From positions 1 to 29,079 of the forward strand of contig BNWE01000007.1 in assembly GCA_025998595.1 (NCBI GenBank): 29,079 bases of DNA. The letters run 5' to 3'. The notes beneath the pieces were generated by a model. It saw nothing but the letters and a program-made list of their open reading frames with translations, searched no databases and was not told where the DNA came from. This document shows, one piece after another, positions 14,868-24,155 of this stretch. How positions within the stretch are numbered: position 1 is the stretch's first letter; every line of letters begins with the position of its first letter. The translations under genes and the position numbers were made by a program. The stretch comes from Alphaproteobacteria bacterium. Lineage in GTDB: Bacteria > Pseudomonadota > Alphaproteobacteria > UBA3830.

Positions 14868-17800
14868 CTAGTATCGGTATTTCCAGCTTAAGCCTGCCTC
14901 GCCATTGGTATTTGCTTTTATCGACATTTCCGGAGTGACGGACAGATCGACGTCAAAAGATGCACCTTCGGAGGTTTTGTTAACACTGATGTAGACGTTA
15001 TCGCTTAAATATCTTCCTGCGCTTACGTTCATATCTTTTTCTGATCTGGAGCTTCTATCCGTATTCAGAGAATGTGTTTTTTTATCAGGCGTAGAAAACG
15101 ACACGCTATCGACTACTCCGATATTTTGGAATGCATTTAATATTGAAAAAATATATCCATTACCATTGAAACTTTTCAATGCGTGATACAATTGAGCCGT
15201 CTCGGAAAGCGTCAGTCTTTTTAAGTCTTTTTCGAACATGATGTTCGATAAAACATCCTCCTTGGAACGTTTTGGAAAAGAATGCAAATCGATTTTTACG
15301 CCTTTTTTGGGAGTATTTTTTATATCCATGAATGCCGTAAGATCTCCTCGTGAACAACGGCATGTAAATTTTGCTTCTGGTTCAAATGGAAATTCCTTGA
15401 TAAATTTAGCCGAGCCTTCGATTACTTCCATTCTTTTTCCAAAAAGACTTATACGCCCTTTGATCATTTTCAATCCACCGATCATGGTTGCTTCATCGTT
15501 ATATGTCGACAGAAGTAGATTTTCTCCGCTCAATACTATTTCAAAAACTTTTCCAATGAGATTTACTTTGCGACAGTGCATTTTGATGTTGTATTTCAAA
15601 AAATCTTTTTTGGTGGTGCTTGTTTCTTTAGATTTATTGATAACATTTCTTTCGTTTTCTATGATAATACCACCTTTATCAGCAGTGGAATCGGAATCAA
15701 GTTTTCGGATATTGCATTCTGGAACTATCACGTCTCCGGAAATTAAAAGGCTATCAATGCTGCCTGTTATTTTTCCATCACCGACGATTCTCGCATTTAA
15801 ATCATCAGAATCAGAACCGGATCCAAGAAGCATATAATTATCAGAATGAAGACCTAAATTGGCAGTTATGTTCGGATATAAATCTTTTAGTGAAAGCGTA
15901 CAATTTCCATCTATCGTGAGTTTTTTCTTCTTGGAATCTACGAAAACTCCGGACACAACCAGATTATTACTACCGTTTCCATTCAATGAAATCGTTCCAT
16001 TTCTGAGTGTTACATCATTTATAATAAAGCGTGCATTTTGTAGATTGGCGGTTCCGGTTATGGTTGGACTCACCATACTGCCGACCACATGCAAATTGCA
16101 TTTTAGTTTGCCGCGTATGTCTATTTTATCTGCTAGATCTAGCAGCTGTTCCAGATTGGAATCCGCCAAAATGTGGCACATTAAATTTTGGCTGTGAATG
16201 TTTTTTTGGATCGTTCCATTAGATTGAAAAACGATCGGTAAAAATGCATCCACGCTTATTTTTCCACCATTGTGATGAATATTTGCTTTTACAGACATAC
16301 CACTATTGGTGGTGTTTAGCTTTGCATTTACGACGCTTTTTTTGGGTAACAAACCAAATATTGATAGATCCCCCTGCCCTATTATTGCTCCGCTTCCTAA
16401 CGCCAATCTAAATGAGCCATCTAGCTTACATGCCGGAATATTTTTATTTAATTTATGTAGCCAATTTGTTTGGAAAGCATTAATGCGAACGTCGATATTC
16501 TTATCATTTCCCGAGATATTTGCTGTTCCAATACTGGCACCTTTGGTGTTCGATAAATGACAGGAGACTTTATAAATATTATTTAGAAAATCGAGATTGC
16601 AGACATCAAAATTGCATAGAGCCTCCGGAGACTTTATGGAACATCTTGCGAGAGATATTTTCTTTTCGGATTTGTTCAATTTCCCTGCGGCTTGAAAAGA
16701 AAATTTATCGTTTATAACGCCGGATAAATTCGCCTGCTCACCTTTTAGGCCGAACTGTAAATCAGAACAGTTTACTCCGCGTAAATCGGCTTTTTTTGAT
16801 TTGATATTGATGTTTTCTCCGTTTAATGTCGCTTCTGCGCCATCTACGCTATTTCCATCGAAAACCAGGTGTTTGCTGGAACACTGGGCAGATAATAGAC
16901 CTTCACAATTACAAAGAAATTTTCCAGAGCAATCACCGGAAATCGGAGCTAATTTATTCAAGAACTTCATGTCGTTGAAATTAAATTCAAACGAATATGT
17001 GGATTCCTTTGATAGATCAAAAGGTTTGGAAGAAGATATGTGTCCGGCATTTTTTGCGATTAATTTTAGATCTTTGATATGTATTTTTTCATCGATTTTC
17101 ACATGGCTCGCTAGATCAAAATCTTTGCCGTCCATATACAGAGAAAGATTGTGAGATTTATCGAATTTGCATTGCAACTTCTTTAGCTTAAATCCGAAAA
17201 TATCGATCCATCCTATGTTTCCGGACGCATTTAAAACATCATTTTGAAAGTCGCAGTTCAGATTTCCAATGTCTTGTTCGCATCTTCGAAAGAGTACTTC
17301 CACATGACTTTTGAAATCGTCGTTGAAATCGCATTTCGCACTTATAACTGAAGTGACATCAGTGAAATTTTGTTTTATATTTTCGGGAATGTCTTTTGTG
17401 AATTCATCCAAACTAACCATAGCGTTTAGAGCTGCTTTCCTGGATTTGATATATAAATTCCCAGAAATGGGATAGACTTTATTCTGATATTCCACAAGTG
17501 CATTTTCTATTTTTATAGCAGATAAGAGATCCTTATAGCTGCCATTGGATTTAACATTTACCAGCTCGTTGGCGACCTCGCATCTATAACTCGCAACGTT
17601 TTTTTCGAGATCATCAACAAACAGAAATCCACTGAAACCGAAGAGATTCTTGAATTTTACTTCGCCATTGACGCATTTAGAGCCGTTCCATGTCAGAAGA
17701 ACGTCCAGCTCATTCTCATGGTTTATCTTGCCGTATAAATGGTCGGAATTTTTTTCGGATGTATAATGCAAATCATCCACCAAATAAGCGTTTTCGGCGA

Positions 17801-18227
17801 TATTCAAAAGGCCTTTTCCCAGAGATAGATCTGCCACAAGAAGTCTCAAGATTTCCATGATTGGAACGATGTCCGGAAGCTTCTGGTCAGTATTGTTTCC
17901 ATGAGTTGCATCATTTAGAATGAACTCATCAATGCTAATGAAAAATTTACCAATTTGCGGTTTTTTACTCAGGCTTATATTGGAAAATATTAGCTCCATT
18001 CCATCCGGAGTTTTGAAGAGGATTTTTTGAATTTTCGTTAGGTTGCGACTGAGTTTTTCAACGACGAAAGTAATATTCTTTGTTTTGAAATAGCTACTGA
18101 CGGCTCCCAATAAAACCTCGCGTCCACCATCAAAAAAAAACATAGTAACAATGGTGCCAGACACCAAAACCACAGTGGAACATAAACCAAGAATAATTTT
18201 ACCAATACTTTTTATGCTTTTCTTCAA
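14868..18227 (-). CDS. tamB: Translocation and assembly module protein TamB
   Basis: Inner-membrane-anchored periplasmic protein (1119 residues) that works with the Omp85 protein TamA in outer-membrane protein insertion and lipid transport. Seen: an N-terminal lysine-rich start and one membrane segment (about residues 9-31, IILGLCSTVVLVSGTIVTMFFF), a long series of beta-strand repeats, and a C-terminal TamB (DUF490) domain ending SWKYRY, with an aromatic end typical of the family. The start is TTG 18227, which overlaps the tamA stop (TTGA) and has AGGA 7 nt upstream. The gene is the last in the minus-strand operon and ends against the unexplained 14516-14867 region. Confidence 0.88.
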   Translation of the reverse strand: MKKSIKSIGKIILGLCSTVVLVSGTIVTMFFFDGGREVLLGAVSSYFKTKNITFVVEKLSRNLTKIQKILFKTPDGMELIFSNISLSKKPQIGKFFISIDEFILNDATHGNNTDQKLPDIVPIMEILRLLVADLSLGKGLLNIAENAYLVDDLHYTSEKNSDHLYGKINHENELDVLLTWNGSKCVNGEVKFKNLFGFSGFLFVDDLEKNVASYRCEVANELVNVKSNGSYKDLLSAIKIENALVEYQNKVYPISGNLYIKSRKAALNAMVSLDEFTKDIPENIKQNFTDVTSVISAKCDFNDDFKSHVEVLFRRCEQDIGNLNCDFQNDVLNASGNIGWIDIFGFKLKKLQCKFDKSHNLSLYMDGKDFDLASHVKIDEKIHIKDLKLIAKNAGHISSSKPFDLSKESTYSFEFNFNDMKFLNKLAPISGDCSGKFLCNCEGLLSAQCSSKHLVFDGNSVDGAEATLNGENINIKSKKADLRGVNCSDLQFGLKGEQANLSGVINDKFSFQAAGKLNKSEKKISLARCSIKSPEALCNFDVCNLDFLNNIYKVSCHLSNTKGASIGTANISGNDKNIDVRINAFQTNWLHKLNKNIPACKLDGSFRLALGSGAIIGQGDLSIFGLLPKKSVVNAKLNTTNSGMSVKANIHHNGGKISVDAFLPIVFQSNGTIQKNIHSQNLMCHILADSNLEQLLDLADKIDIRGKLKCNLHVVGSMVSPTITGTANLQNARFIINDVTLRNGTISLNGNGSNNLVVSGVFVDSKKKKLTIDGNCTLSLKDLYPNITANLGLHSDNYMLLGSGSDSDDLNARIVGDGKITGSIDSLLISGDVIVPECNIRKLDSDSTADKGGIIIENERNVINKSKETSTTKKDFLKYNIKMHCRKVNLIGKVFEIVLSGENLLLSTYNDEATMIGGLKMIKGRISLFGKRMEVIEGSAKFIKEFPFEPEAKFTCRCSRGDLTAFMDIKNTPKKGVKIDLHSFPKRSKEDVLSNIMFEKDLKRLTLSETAQLYHALKSFNGNGYIFSILNAFQNIGVVDSVSFSTPDKKTHSLNTDRSSRSEKDMNVSAGRYLSDNVYISVNKTSEGASFDVDLSVTPEMSIKANTNGEAGLSWKYRY

Positions 18228-20236
18228 AACGCATGTCCTAAGCTAATGTAAAATTGAAATCTGGAATCATCTTTTCTTTTTTTCAAAGGAAAGGCAAAGT
18301 CTATTCGTATTGGACCGATACTCGTGAAATAACACACACCCAATCCAACGGAAAAAAACCATCGCTTCTGTTCCATTTTTAATTCAGGGCGTTTTGAGTG
18401 ATTTTGAGAGATTTTTGCACCATCAAAAAATACAACGACTCCAAAATCGGCGTTGATTTTTCTCCGAATCTCTACGTTAAACTCCAGCGATGATTTTCCG
18501 CCCATCGGTAATTTTTTTATCGATGACTTTTCATCTGTCGGTGATTTTTCATCGGTTATCATTATCATTTCTGTGGCCTTTTGATATTCATATCCTCTCA
18601 CAGAATTCATTCCGCCGGCATATAGCCTTTTGTCCAAAGGAATGTCATCTATTTTTCCACCTATTATGTTTTTTTTGGAAACATTAAAAGAGAAAACTGT
18701 TTTCTTTAGTTCATCGATGGCGTAATTATAGGAAAATCCAAATTCCAAATTGTGCAAATATGCGACTGATGCGCGGCGCAATTGCATTCGGCAAAATTTA
18801 GCAAATGCTTTATATCCTTCGGTTGGATTTAGCTGGTCATCTCTATTATCAAATACGAATCCAATGGGGATGTTTATGCTGCTATATCTTTTGTTTTTGT
18901 CATTGAGAAGCACTTTATTGCTATCTATATGATTACCTTCTAGGCTGCAACCAAGCTCCATTGAAGTTACCTTGGACAGTGGATAATAAAACATGAGAGA
19001 TGCTTTATCGCTCTTTTTGAAAAATACGTTTGTGAGTTCTTGACGTTTAGAGAGAATATATTCGGCTGTATTATTGGCAGTAATTAGATCCGGCTGGGTC
19101 AGAGCAGCTTCGAACAAATAATCGCTTTTTTTGGATTTCACTTTCATGGGAGTTCCTTCCACCGTAAAACGCAATTTTTCTCCGCCTCCAAACGCATTGA
19201 AGTTTATCCATGATGCGCGCGCTATAATTGATTTTAGTGTTTTCTTTGTATTAGATTCTTTATTATCACTATCAAAATTCATGCTTTTCGTTCCGGAATA
19301 CAGCAAGCTTAAATCGATCAAATGTTTTTTATCTTCTTCGAGAGTTATGAGAATGGGAACTTTATCATCAACTACGCGATTCTTCATTGGTTTTATGTGA
19401 ACATCTGAAAAAATTTGTGTGTCCAGCAGTTTTTTTTTCGTCTCTTTCGTTTTTTCTATGTCGTATGTTTCTCCTTCTTTCCATTCTATGCGATTTCTTA
19501 TAAATTCCGTACTTATTCCGGGGAAAGCCTTAATTTCAGTGAAATAAAATTTTACATTTTTTCGGGGATCTATCGTCAGATTCAAAACCGCAGCTTTATT
19601 GGCGTAATCGAGATATACTCTTTTTTCCAGAATTTTAGGATCAAAAAAACCATCAGACTTTAGAGAGAACTCAACATCCTTTATGATACTTTGTATTTTT
19701 GCGATGGATGCGCCGGCGCCATTGAGGTCTCCTTTTAATTCATCGCAATATTTTTTCGCGTCATCTCTTCCAATGAGCTTTAAATTTAGCTTTATATCAA
19801 ATTGTTTTCCGAGATCTACGTATATTTTTACATCCACATATTTTTTATTGACAACTTTTATTTTATGTTTTACATCGGCTTCGTAAAATCCAAGTAGATG
19901 CGCTTTTTGGTGTATTTCATTGATATCTTTGTCGATTCTATCGAGCAATGCCCTCATGCTACCAACAGTTTTATCTGCTTCGCTAAATGTGCGCAACGAT
20001 TTTACGTCCTGCTCCACTTCCGAACCGGTGAATATTTCTGATATTTGCCCGAATATGTTTCGCTCATCCTTAATCAATAATTCAACGTGATATCGAAAAT
20101 CATGCATATCGTCATCTTCGGTAATACTTTCTGATTTATCGTTTGTGATTTCCGTGTGTGTAACTTTAGCATCTTCAGCCGTCGCCGTAAAAAAAAACAA
20201 GAAGACGCCGGTAGCCGAATATTTTTTTAGCACCAT
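18224..20236 (-). CDS. tamA: Outer-membrane assembly protein TamA (Omp85 family)
   Basis: Beta-barrel partner of TamB. The protein starts MVLKKYSATGVFLFFFTATA, a signal peptide, then POTRA domains (about 40-330; for example FPGISTEFIRNRIEWKEGETYDIEKTKE) and a C-terminal 16-strand barrel with the conserved AGGMNSVRGYEYQ and the closing GLGVCYFTSIGPIRIDFAFP...FYISLGHAF. The frame is open upstream to 20278 inside tgt, but AAGGAG sits just before ATG 20236. GTG 20233 has even better spacing (6 nt) and may be the true start. It overlaps tgt by 10 bp and tamB by 4 bp. BamA is an alternative name, but adjacency to tamB makes TamA far more likely. Confidence 0.9.
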   Translation of the reverse strand: MVLKKYSATGVFLFFFTATAEDAKVTHTEITNDKSESITEDDDMHDFRYHVELLIKDERNIFGQISEIFTGSEVEQDVKSLRTFSEADKTVGSMRALLDRIDKDINEIHQKAHLLGFYEADVKHKIKVVNKKYVDVKIYVDLGKQFDIKLNLKLIGRDDAKKYCDELKGDLNGAGASIAKIQSIIKDVEFSLKSDGFFDPKILEKRVYLDYANKAAVLNLTIDPRKNVKFYFTEIKAFPGISTEFIRNRIEWKEGETYDIEKTKETKKKLLDTQIFSDVHIKPMKNRVVDDKVPILITLEEDKKHLIDLSLLYSGTKSMNFDSDNKESNTKKTLKSIIARASWINFNAFGGGEKLRFTVEGTPMKVKSKKSDYLFEAALTQPDLITANNTAEYILSKRQELTNVFFKKSDKASLMFYYPLSKVTSMELGCSLEGNHIDSNKVLLNDKNKRYSSINIPIGFVFDNRDDQLNPTEGYKAFAKFCRMQLRRASVAYLHNLEFGFSYNYAIDELKKTVFSFNVSKKNIIGGKIDDIPLDKRLYAGGMNSVRGYEYQKATEMIMITDEKSPTDEKSSIKKLPMGGKSSLEFNVEIRRKINADFGVVVFFDGAKISQNHSKRPELKMEQKRWFFSVGLGVCYFTSIGPIRIDFAFPLKKRKDDSRFQFYISLGHAF

Positions 20237-21456
20237 ATGCTCCTTTCTTCCGCTATATTTCCATTTTCTACAGCGCATCTTATGGCGCTCATAAGTCGAT
20301 TCATGAATCTGATATTATGAACGGCGATGGCTTGTAATGCGAGCAACTCATTGGCCTTCAGCAGATAATGTATATACGCTCTCGAGAAAATTCTACAGCT
20401 CTGGCAATCGCAATCCGGCTCGATCGGAGAGTCATCATCTTTATACTGGGAACGTTTTAGATTTATGTGCTCCCTACTTGCGGAATCCCGATATTTTGCT
20501 TTCACCAACGCGCCGCCGTGCCGAGCGATTCTCGTCGGATGTACGCAATCAAATGTGTCAATTCCCAGCGCAACTCCATTGAAAATATCGGATATCCCTC
20601 CGATGCCAAGAAGATGAATTGGTCTGGATTTATCTAATCCATCCATTGCCATTTCAACGACTTCCATCATTTGTGATTTATGTGAGCCAAGTGTTCCGCC
20701 AATGGCAGTTGCAAAAAACGGCTGACTACTGACAAATTCGGCGCTGCGTTTTCGCAAATCCGCATGAACTCCGCCCTGAATTATGCCGTACATCGCCTGC
20801 GATCCATTGTCTCCCAGAATGAATTCGTCCAGTGATCTCTTTTCCCATCGATGGGATCGCTCCATTGATTGCTCGGTGTAGGCTTTATCGCTGTGAAACG
20901 GTGTGCACTCATCAAAAGCAACAATTAGGTCGGCGCCAAGATCCCGCTGCACCTGTATCGATTTTTCGGGGGTAAGCTGCTGCATACTTCCGTCCCAGTA
21001 GGATTTGAACGTTGCGCCATTTTCGTCGATGGATGACAGCATTGATTGGCCGAACCTGCGTCCTTTTATTTCGTCCGCGACTGATCCATGTCCAAGGCTA
21101 AATATCTGAAAGCCGCCGGAATCCGTAAACATCGGACCATCCCAGCCAATAAATTTATGCAATCCACCGCGATTTTTTATGTGCTCCGATCCCGGATGAG
21201 AAAACAAATGATATGTATTCGATAGAATAATGGAGGTCTCGGTCTCCCGTAGTTGTTGTGGAGAAATGCCTTTCACACTTGCTTTTGTTCCACAAAAAAT
21301 AAATGCTGGAGTTTCTATTACACCGTGCGGAGTAGTTATTGTTCCCCGTCTGGCAGTCCGAGCCGGTACTTGCAGCACACGCGTTTTATCATCACAGGAT
21401 CCAACGTCACGTTGGTCACGCTGGTCACGTTGGTCAAATTTAAAATTATCGTACAT
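20227..21456 (-). CDS. tgt: tRNA-guanine transglycosylase (queuine or preQ1 insertion)
   Basis: Exchanges guanine-34 of GUN-anticodon tRNAs for a queuine precursor. The 409-residue protein has the catalytic DSGGFQIFSLG and AFDECTPF segments, IQGGVHADLRKRSAE, the nucleophile region GIDTFDCVHPTRIARHGGAL, and the zinc site CDCQSC...H (CxCxxC plus His). The usual (L/Y)PTRxGRxG segment reads HPTRIARHG. Residues 8-20 (DQRDQRDQRDVGS) are not part of the normal N-terminus and correspond to a solitary, expanded palindromic-element end. ATG 21456 overlaps the transporter gene by 11 bp. Adjacency to the transporter suggests that the base is imported rather than made. Confidence 0.95.
   Translation of the reverse strand: MYDNFKFDQRDQRDQRDVGSCDDKTRVLQVPARTARRGTITTPHGVIETPAFIFCGTKASVKGISPQQLRETETSIILSNTYHLFSHPGSEHIKNRGGLHKFIGWDGPMFTDSGGFQIFSLGHGSVADEIKGRRFGQSMLSSIDENGATFKSYWDGSMQQLTPEKSIQVQRDLGADLIVAFDECTPFHSDKAYTEQSMERSHRWEKRSLDEFILGDNGSQAMYGIIQGGVHADLRKRSAEFVSSQPFFATAIGGTLGSHKSQMMEVVEMAMDGLDKSRPIHLLGIGGISDIFNGVALGIDTFDCVHPTRIARHGGALVKAKYRDSASREHINLKRSQYKDDDSPIEPDCDCQSCRIFSRAYIHYLLKANELLALQAIAVHNIRFMNRLMSAIRCAVENGNIAEERSIWC
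21397..21435. repeat. Solitary palindromic-element end with 9-bp expansion in tgt
   Basis: On the plus strand GGATCCAACGTCACGTTGG (21397-21415) equals the right end of the addB element, but no interior follows. Instead the arm is iterated as TCACGCTGG and TCACGTTGG, so the coding strand reads GACCARCGT three times, then GACGTTGGATCC. Both arm variants (CAACGT and CAGCGT) occur within one tract. It encodes DQRDQRDQRDVGS near the protein's N-terminus. Confidence 0.8.
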
Positions 21457-22156
21457 TATTTGCTTTCATAAAAAACCCAGCTAATCTTACTAGAGGAACA
21501 CACAATGCCGCAACAATTAATCTGATAAAGTATGTAACGAAAATGTATGTGGTCCATAGAGAAGACAGCGATATGGGGTTTTCTGCCAGCACAACCCAGG
21601 CAAGCAATGAAAATACGCAATTGTCCACGAATGTCGATAGCGCCATTGATATCAGCGATCTACATGAAATGCCTCTATTTTTGAAGATTTTTTTTAGAGT
21701 AGAAAATATAAAAATATCAGTGAATTGGCTCACGACATACGAAATCAAACTCGAAGCGAACAACACAATCGTTGGAGAAAACAGCATTTTAAGTTCGCCA
21801 CACATATTTACACATTCCGAACTGCTAATTTCCGGATGCAGTACTGCGATCTTCATTGCAATCACAAATAGCAAATAGCCGAAAAAGCTAATCCATACTC
21901 CTCTTTTGGCGGAATTTTCCCCAAAATATTCGTTTAGTATGTTATCCACCGCAAAAGTCGTGGAAAAGACTACCGTACCCAACGCAACTGGATCATCGAT
22001 CAGCGTATATTTGGTAAGCTTAAGCACCTGTATGTTTGATATTATGACGGCAACCGTCGAATACACATAAAGTCCTTCTCGGCCTAAAAACCTAACTGCG
22101 ATCAAAATACTTATAAAACAAACGATTAACGTTGATAAACTTAGCAATTCAGTCAT
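21446..22156 (-). CDS. Queuosine precursor transporter (YhhQ/VUT family)
   Basis: Membrane protein of 236 residues with about six transmembrane segments, matching the vitamin-uptake-like YhhQ family that imports preQ0, preQ1 or queuine. Recognisable parts: ISNIQVLK near the first third, the family motif region FAVDNILNEYFGENSAKRGVW, SQFTDIFIFSTLKK, and the late STFVDNCVFSLLAW. It lies 11 bp after the methyltransferase gene and overlaps tgt by 11 bp. Pairing with tgt strongly supports a role in queuosine salvage. Which precursor is carried cannot be read from sequence. Confidence 0.88.
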   Translation of the reverse strand: MTELLSLSTLIVCFISILIAVRFLGREGLYVYSTVAVIISNIQVLKLTKYTLIDDPVALGTVVFSTTFAVDNILNEYFGENSAKRGVWISFFGYLLFVIAMKIAVLHPEISSSECVNMCGELKMLFSPTIVLFASSLISYVVSQFTDIFIFSTLKKIFKNRGISCRSLISMALSTFVDNCVFSLLAWVVLAENPISLSSLWTTYIFVTYFIRLIVAALCVPLVRLAGFFMKANNVR

Positions 22157-22167
22157 TTTGTTTTTCT

Positions 22168-22863
22168 TTATGAAATTTCATATGTTGGATCGAGAGATCT
22201 AACATGTTCCGGAGATTCTCCACCTTTTTCCGCGATCATCATAACAACATCGGACAGAAGTGGAAAGCTATCAATCAACATTTCCCCATACCAATTGAGA
22301 TTATAGCTGAAATTGTACGGCCAGAACCTGAAGCGCTCGTTTATGCCCAAAATATTCGTCATCGAAAAATGTTCCTCAGTTATCATGGAAATTATGTCCT
22401 GTATGTTGTATTTCACTCTTTTTGTTATTTCTACGTTTTTTTCGAATACATGGGAGTTTTTTTTATTTAGGGCGATCACAATTAACTTCCCGCCGGTTTT
22501 CAGAGTGCGAAATGCCTCGATTATGAACTTGCGATTGTTGGAAGAAAATTCAACAAAGTGAATCGCTATAATACAATCCCAAGTATTGGGCCAAAATGGA
22601 AGCGCTGTTTCGTCCACGGCCACAGTTCTAAATGGGCGAATGTTTGGCCAGCGAATCATCGGATAATTCTGCGGGATTGCATAGTATAATTCGTTTAGGT
22701 ATATGGATTCCAAAAAATTTCCACAAAATCCCAAAGCTAACGTTTTTGATCTTTTATTTTCTATCGAATTATTTATTATATGAACCAGGTCTGACTCAAG
22801 TCTACTATTGCCTGAGTCAGTCTCATAAAAAAGATTAAGCAAAGATACGTTTGTACTTTCCAT
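22168..22863 (-). CDS. SAM-dependent methyltransferase, class I, substrate unknown
   Basis: Predicted class I methyltransferase (231 residues from ATG 22863). The post-motif regions are clear: ALPFWPNTWDCIIAIHFVEF (like LPFxxxxFDxVxxxHxLE) and EAFRTLKTGGKLIVIALN. Motif I is degenerate (LALGFCGNF instead of the usual DxGxGxG), which is seen in some DUF-type methyltransferases. An upstream ATG at 22899 adds 12 residues but would run through the ihfB promoter region; neither start has a Shine-Dalgarno sequence, and TATTAT at 22876-22881 on the minus strand could be the -10 of a nearly leaderless mRNA. First gene of the methyltransferase-transporter-tgt-tamA-tamB run; no functional link to these is evident. 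Confidence 0.7.
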   Translation of the reverse strand: MESTNVSLLNLFYETDSGNSRLESDLVHIINNSIENKRSKTLALGFCGNFLESIYLNELYYAIPQNYPMIRWPNIRPFRTVAVDETALPFWPNTWDCIIAIHFVEFSSNNRKFIIEAFRTLKTGGKLIVIALNKKNSHVFEKNVEITKRVKYNIQDIISMITEEHFSMTNILGINERFRFWPYNFSYNLNWYGEMLIDSFPLLSDVVMMIAEKGGESPEHVRSLDPTYEIS

Positions 22864-22880
22864 GATTTTATTTATATAAT
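22851..22880 (+). promoter_or_regulatory. Promoter of ihfB-accD
   Basis: TTGTAC (22851-22856), an 18-bp spacer and a perfect TATAAT (22875-22880) precede the ihfB ATG by about 39 bp, giving a leader of roughly 30 nt with AAAGGAGA. The AT-rich core lies in the space between the divergent methyltransferase and ihfB genes and may serve both directions. Confidence 0.6.
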
Positions 22881-22918
22881 ACTTTAACGTAAAATGCATA
22901 GACCACTAAAGGAGATTT

Positions 22919-23227
22919 ATGACTAAGTCAGATTTGATAGAAAGAATTTCGGAAATTTATCCGTATATGAACCTTAAGAACGTTGAAAAGGTGATTTCAA
23001 TCGTAATTGGAGAGATTGTTAATGCGCTGAAAAATGGCAGACGCGTTGAACTTCGAGGATTCGGAGCTTTTTCCGTACGTCTCAGGGGAGAATCCATCGG
23101 AAGAAACCCTCGAACTGGTGAAAGAGTAGACGTGGAAGCTAAGAATGTTCCGTTCTTCAGGGCTGGCAAGCATCTCAAGGAAATGATAAACGGAGAGGCT
23201 ACATCGGAAGAAAAAGACGATTATTGA
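22919..23227 (+). CDS. ihfB: Integration host factor subunit beta
   Basis: Small DNA-bending protein of the HU/IHF family (102 residues). It starts MTKSDLIERISE, typical of IhfB, and has GFGAFSVRLR (the core sheet), GRNPRTGERV with the conserved DNA-intercalating proline on the beta arm, and FFRAGKHLKEMI. ATG 22919 is preceded by AAAGGAGA at ideal distance. It forms an operon with accD 14 bp downstream. HU is an alternative, but the N-terminal wording and the tail favour IhfB. Confidence 0.92.
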   Translation: MTKSDLIERISEIYPYMNLKNVEKVISIVIGEIVNALKNGRRVELRGFGAFSVRLRGESIGRNPRTGERVDVEAKNVPFFRAGKHLKEMINGEATSEEKDDY

Positions 23228-23241
23228 TAGGATAGCGCAAA

Positions 23242-24090
23242 ATGAATTGGCTCACTAATTTCGTAAGACCAAAGATTAGAGCTTTGGTCGGTAATGATGT
23301 TCCGGATAATCTCTGGGAGAAGTGCCCAAAATGTGAGCAGATGTTGTTTCGCAAGGAATTGTGCTCTTGTCTCAGAGTATGTCCTCATTGTGATTATCAC
23401 ATGAAGATAAGTGTGAGTGAGCGCATAGCTTCTCTCTTTGACGACGGAGAATTCACAGGAATTCCCTACAATCCATGCGTGTCAGATCCACTAAAGTTTA
23501 AGGATATCAAAAAATATTCCGATCGATTGAAGGCAGCCCGCGAATCCGGTGGTGAAAACGAGGCCGTCGTTGTTGGATACGGAAAAATCGGAGGGCATAA
23601 GACGGTGGCAGCTTTATTTTCCTTTGAGTTTATGGGGGGATCGATGGGAATGGCTGTGGGAGAGGCATTTATTGCCGCTGCAGAATATGCCGTTTCCAAA
23701 GTATACTCATTTCTTGTGATTCCATGTTCCGGAGGCGCCAGAATGCAGGAGGGAATATTTTCTCTGATGCAAATGCCAAGAACGGTTGTTGCCGTAAATA
23801 AAGTGAAGGAAGCTGGACTGCCGTACATAGTTCTGCTGACAAACCCCACAACCGGAGGCGTATCAGCTTCGTTTGCTATGCTGGGAGACATACATATAGC
23901 AGAACCTGAGGCACTTGTGGCTTTTACCGGTCCACGAGTAATTGAAGGCACAATCAGGGAGAAATTGCCGGAAGGTTTCCAGTTGTCCGAATACCTTTTC
24001 AATCACGGAATGGTAGACATGGTGATCCACAGGAAAGATCTAAAAGATAACATTGCCAAAATACTTGGTATCCTCACACGCAAAAAATAA
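23242..24090 (+). CDS. accD: Acetyl-CoA carboxylase carboxyltransferase beta subunit
   Basis: Beta subunit of the carboxyltransferase that moves CO2 from biotin to acetyl-CoA, the first step of fatty acid synthesis. The 282-residue protein has the N-terminal zinc ribbon CPKC...CPHC (about residues 29-52) and the crotonase-like core: EFMGGSMGMAVGEAF, CSGGARMQEG, LTNPTTGGVSASFAMLGDIHIAEPEALVAFTGPRVIEGTI. AGGA lies upstream of ATG 23242. It follows ihfB closely and is followed by a hairpin terminator. Confidence 0.97.
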   Translation: MNWLTNFVRPKIRALVGNDVPDNLWEKCPKCEQMLFRKELCSCLRVCPHCDYHMKISVSERIASLFDDGEFTGIPYNPCVSDPLKFKDIKKYSDRLKAARESGGENEAVVVGYGKIGGHKTVAALFSFEFMGGSMGMAVGEAFIAAAEYAVSKVYSFLVIPCSGGARMQEGIFSLMQMPRTVVAVNKVKEAGLPYIVLLTNPTTGGVSASFAMLGDIHIAEPEALVAFTGPRVIEGTIREKLPEGFQLSEYLFNHGMVDMVIHRKDLKDNIAKILGILTRKK

Positions 24091-24096
24091 AATGCA

Positions 24097-24144
24097 AAGT
24101 GCTGTACGTAGTAATATCTATTTGCAGACAGTACTTGTTTTTTT
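24097..24144 (+). terminator. Rho-independent terminator after accD
   Basis: Stem arms AAGTGCTGT (24097-24105) and ACAGTACTT (24128-24136) pair with one G-U, followed by G and seven T. The loop is long (22 nt), so the hairpin is only moderately convincing, but its place just after accD fits. Confidence 0.55.
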
Positions 24145-24155
24145 CAGACAAATGC

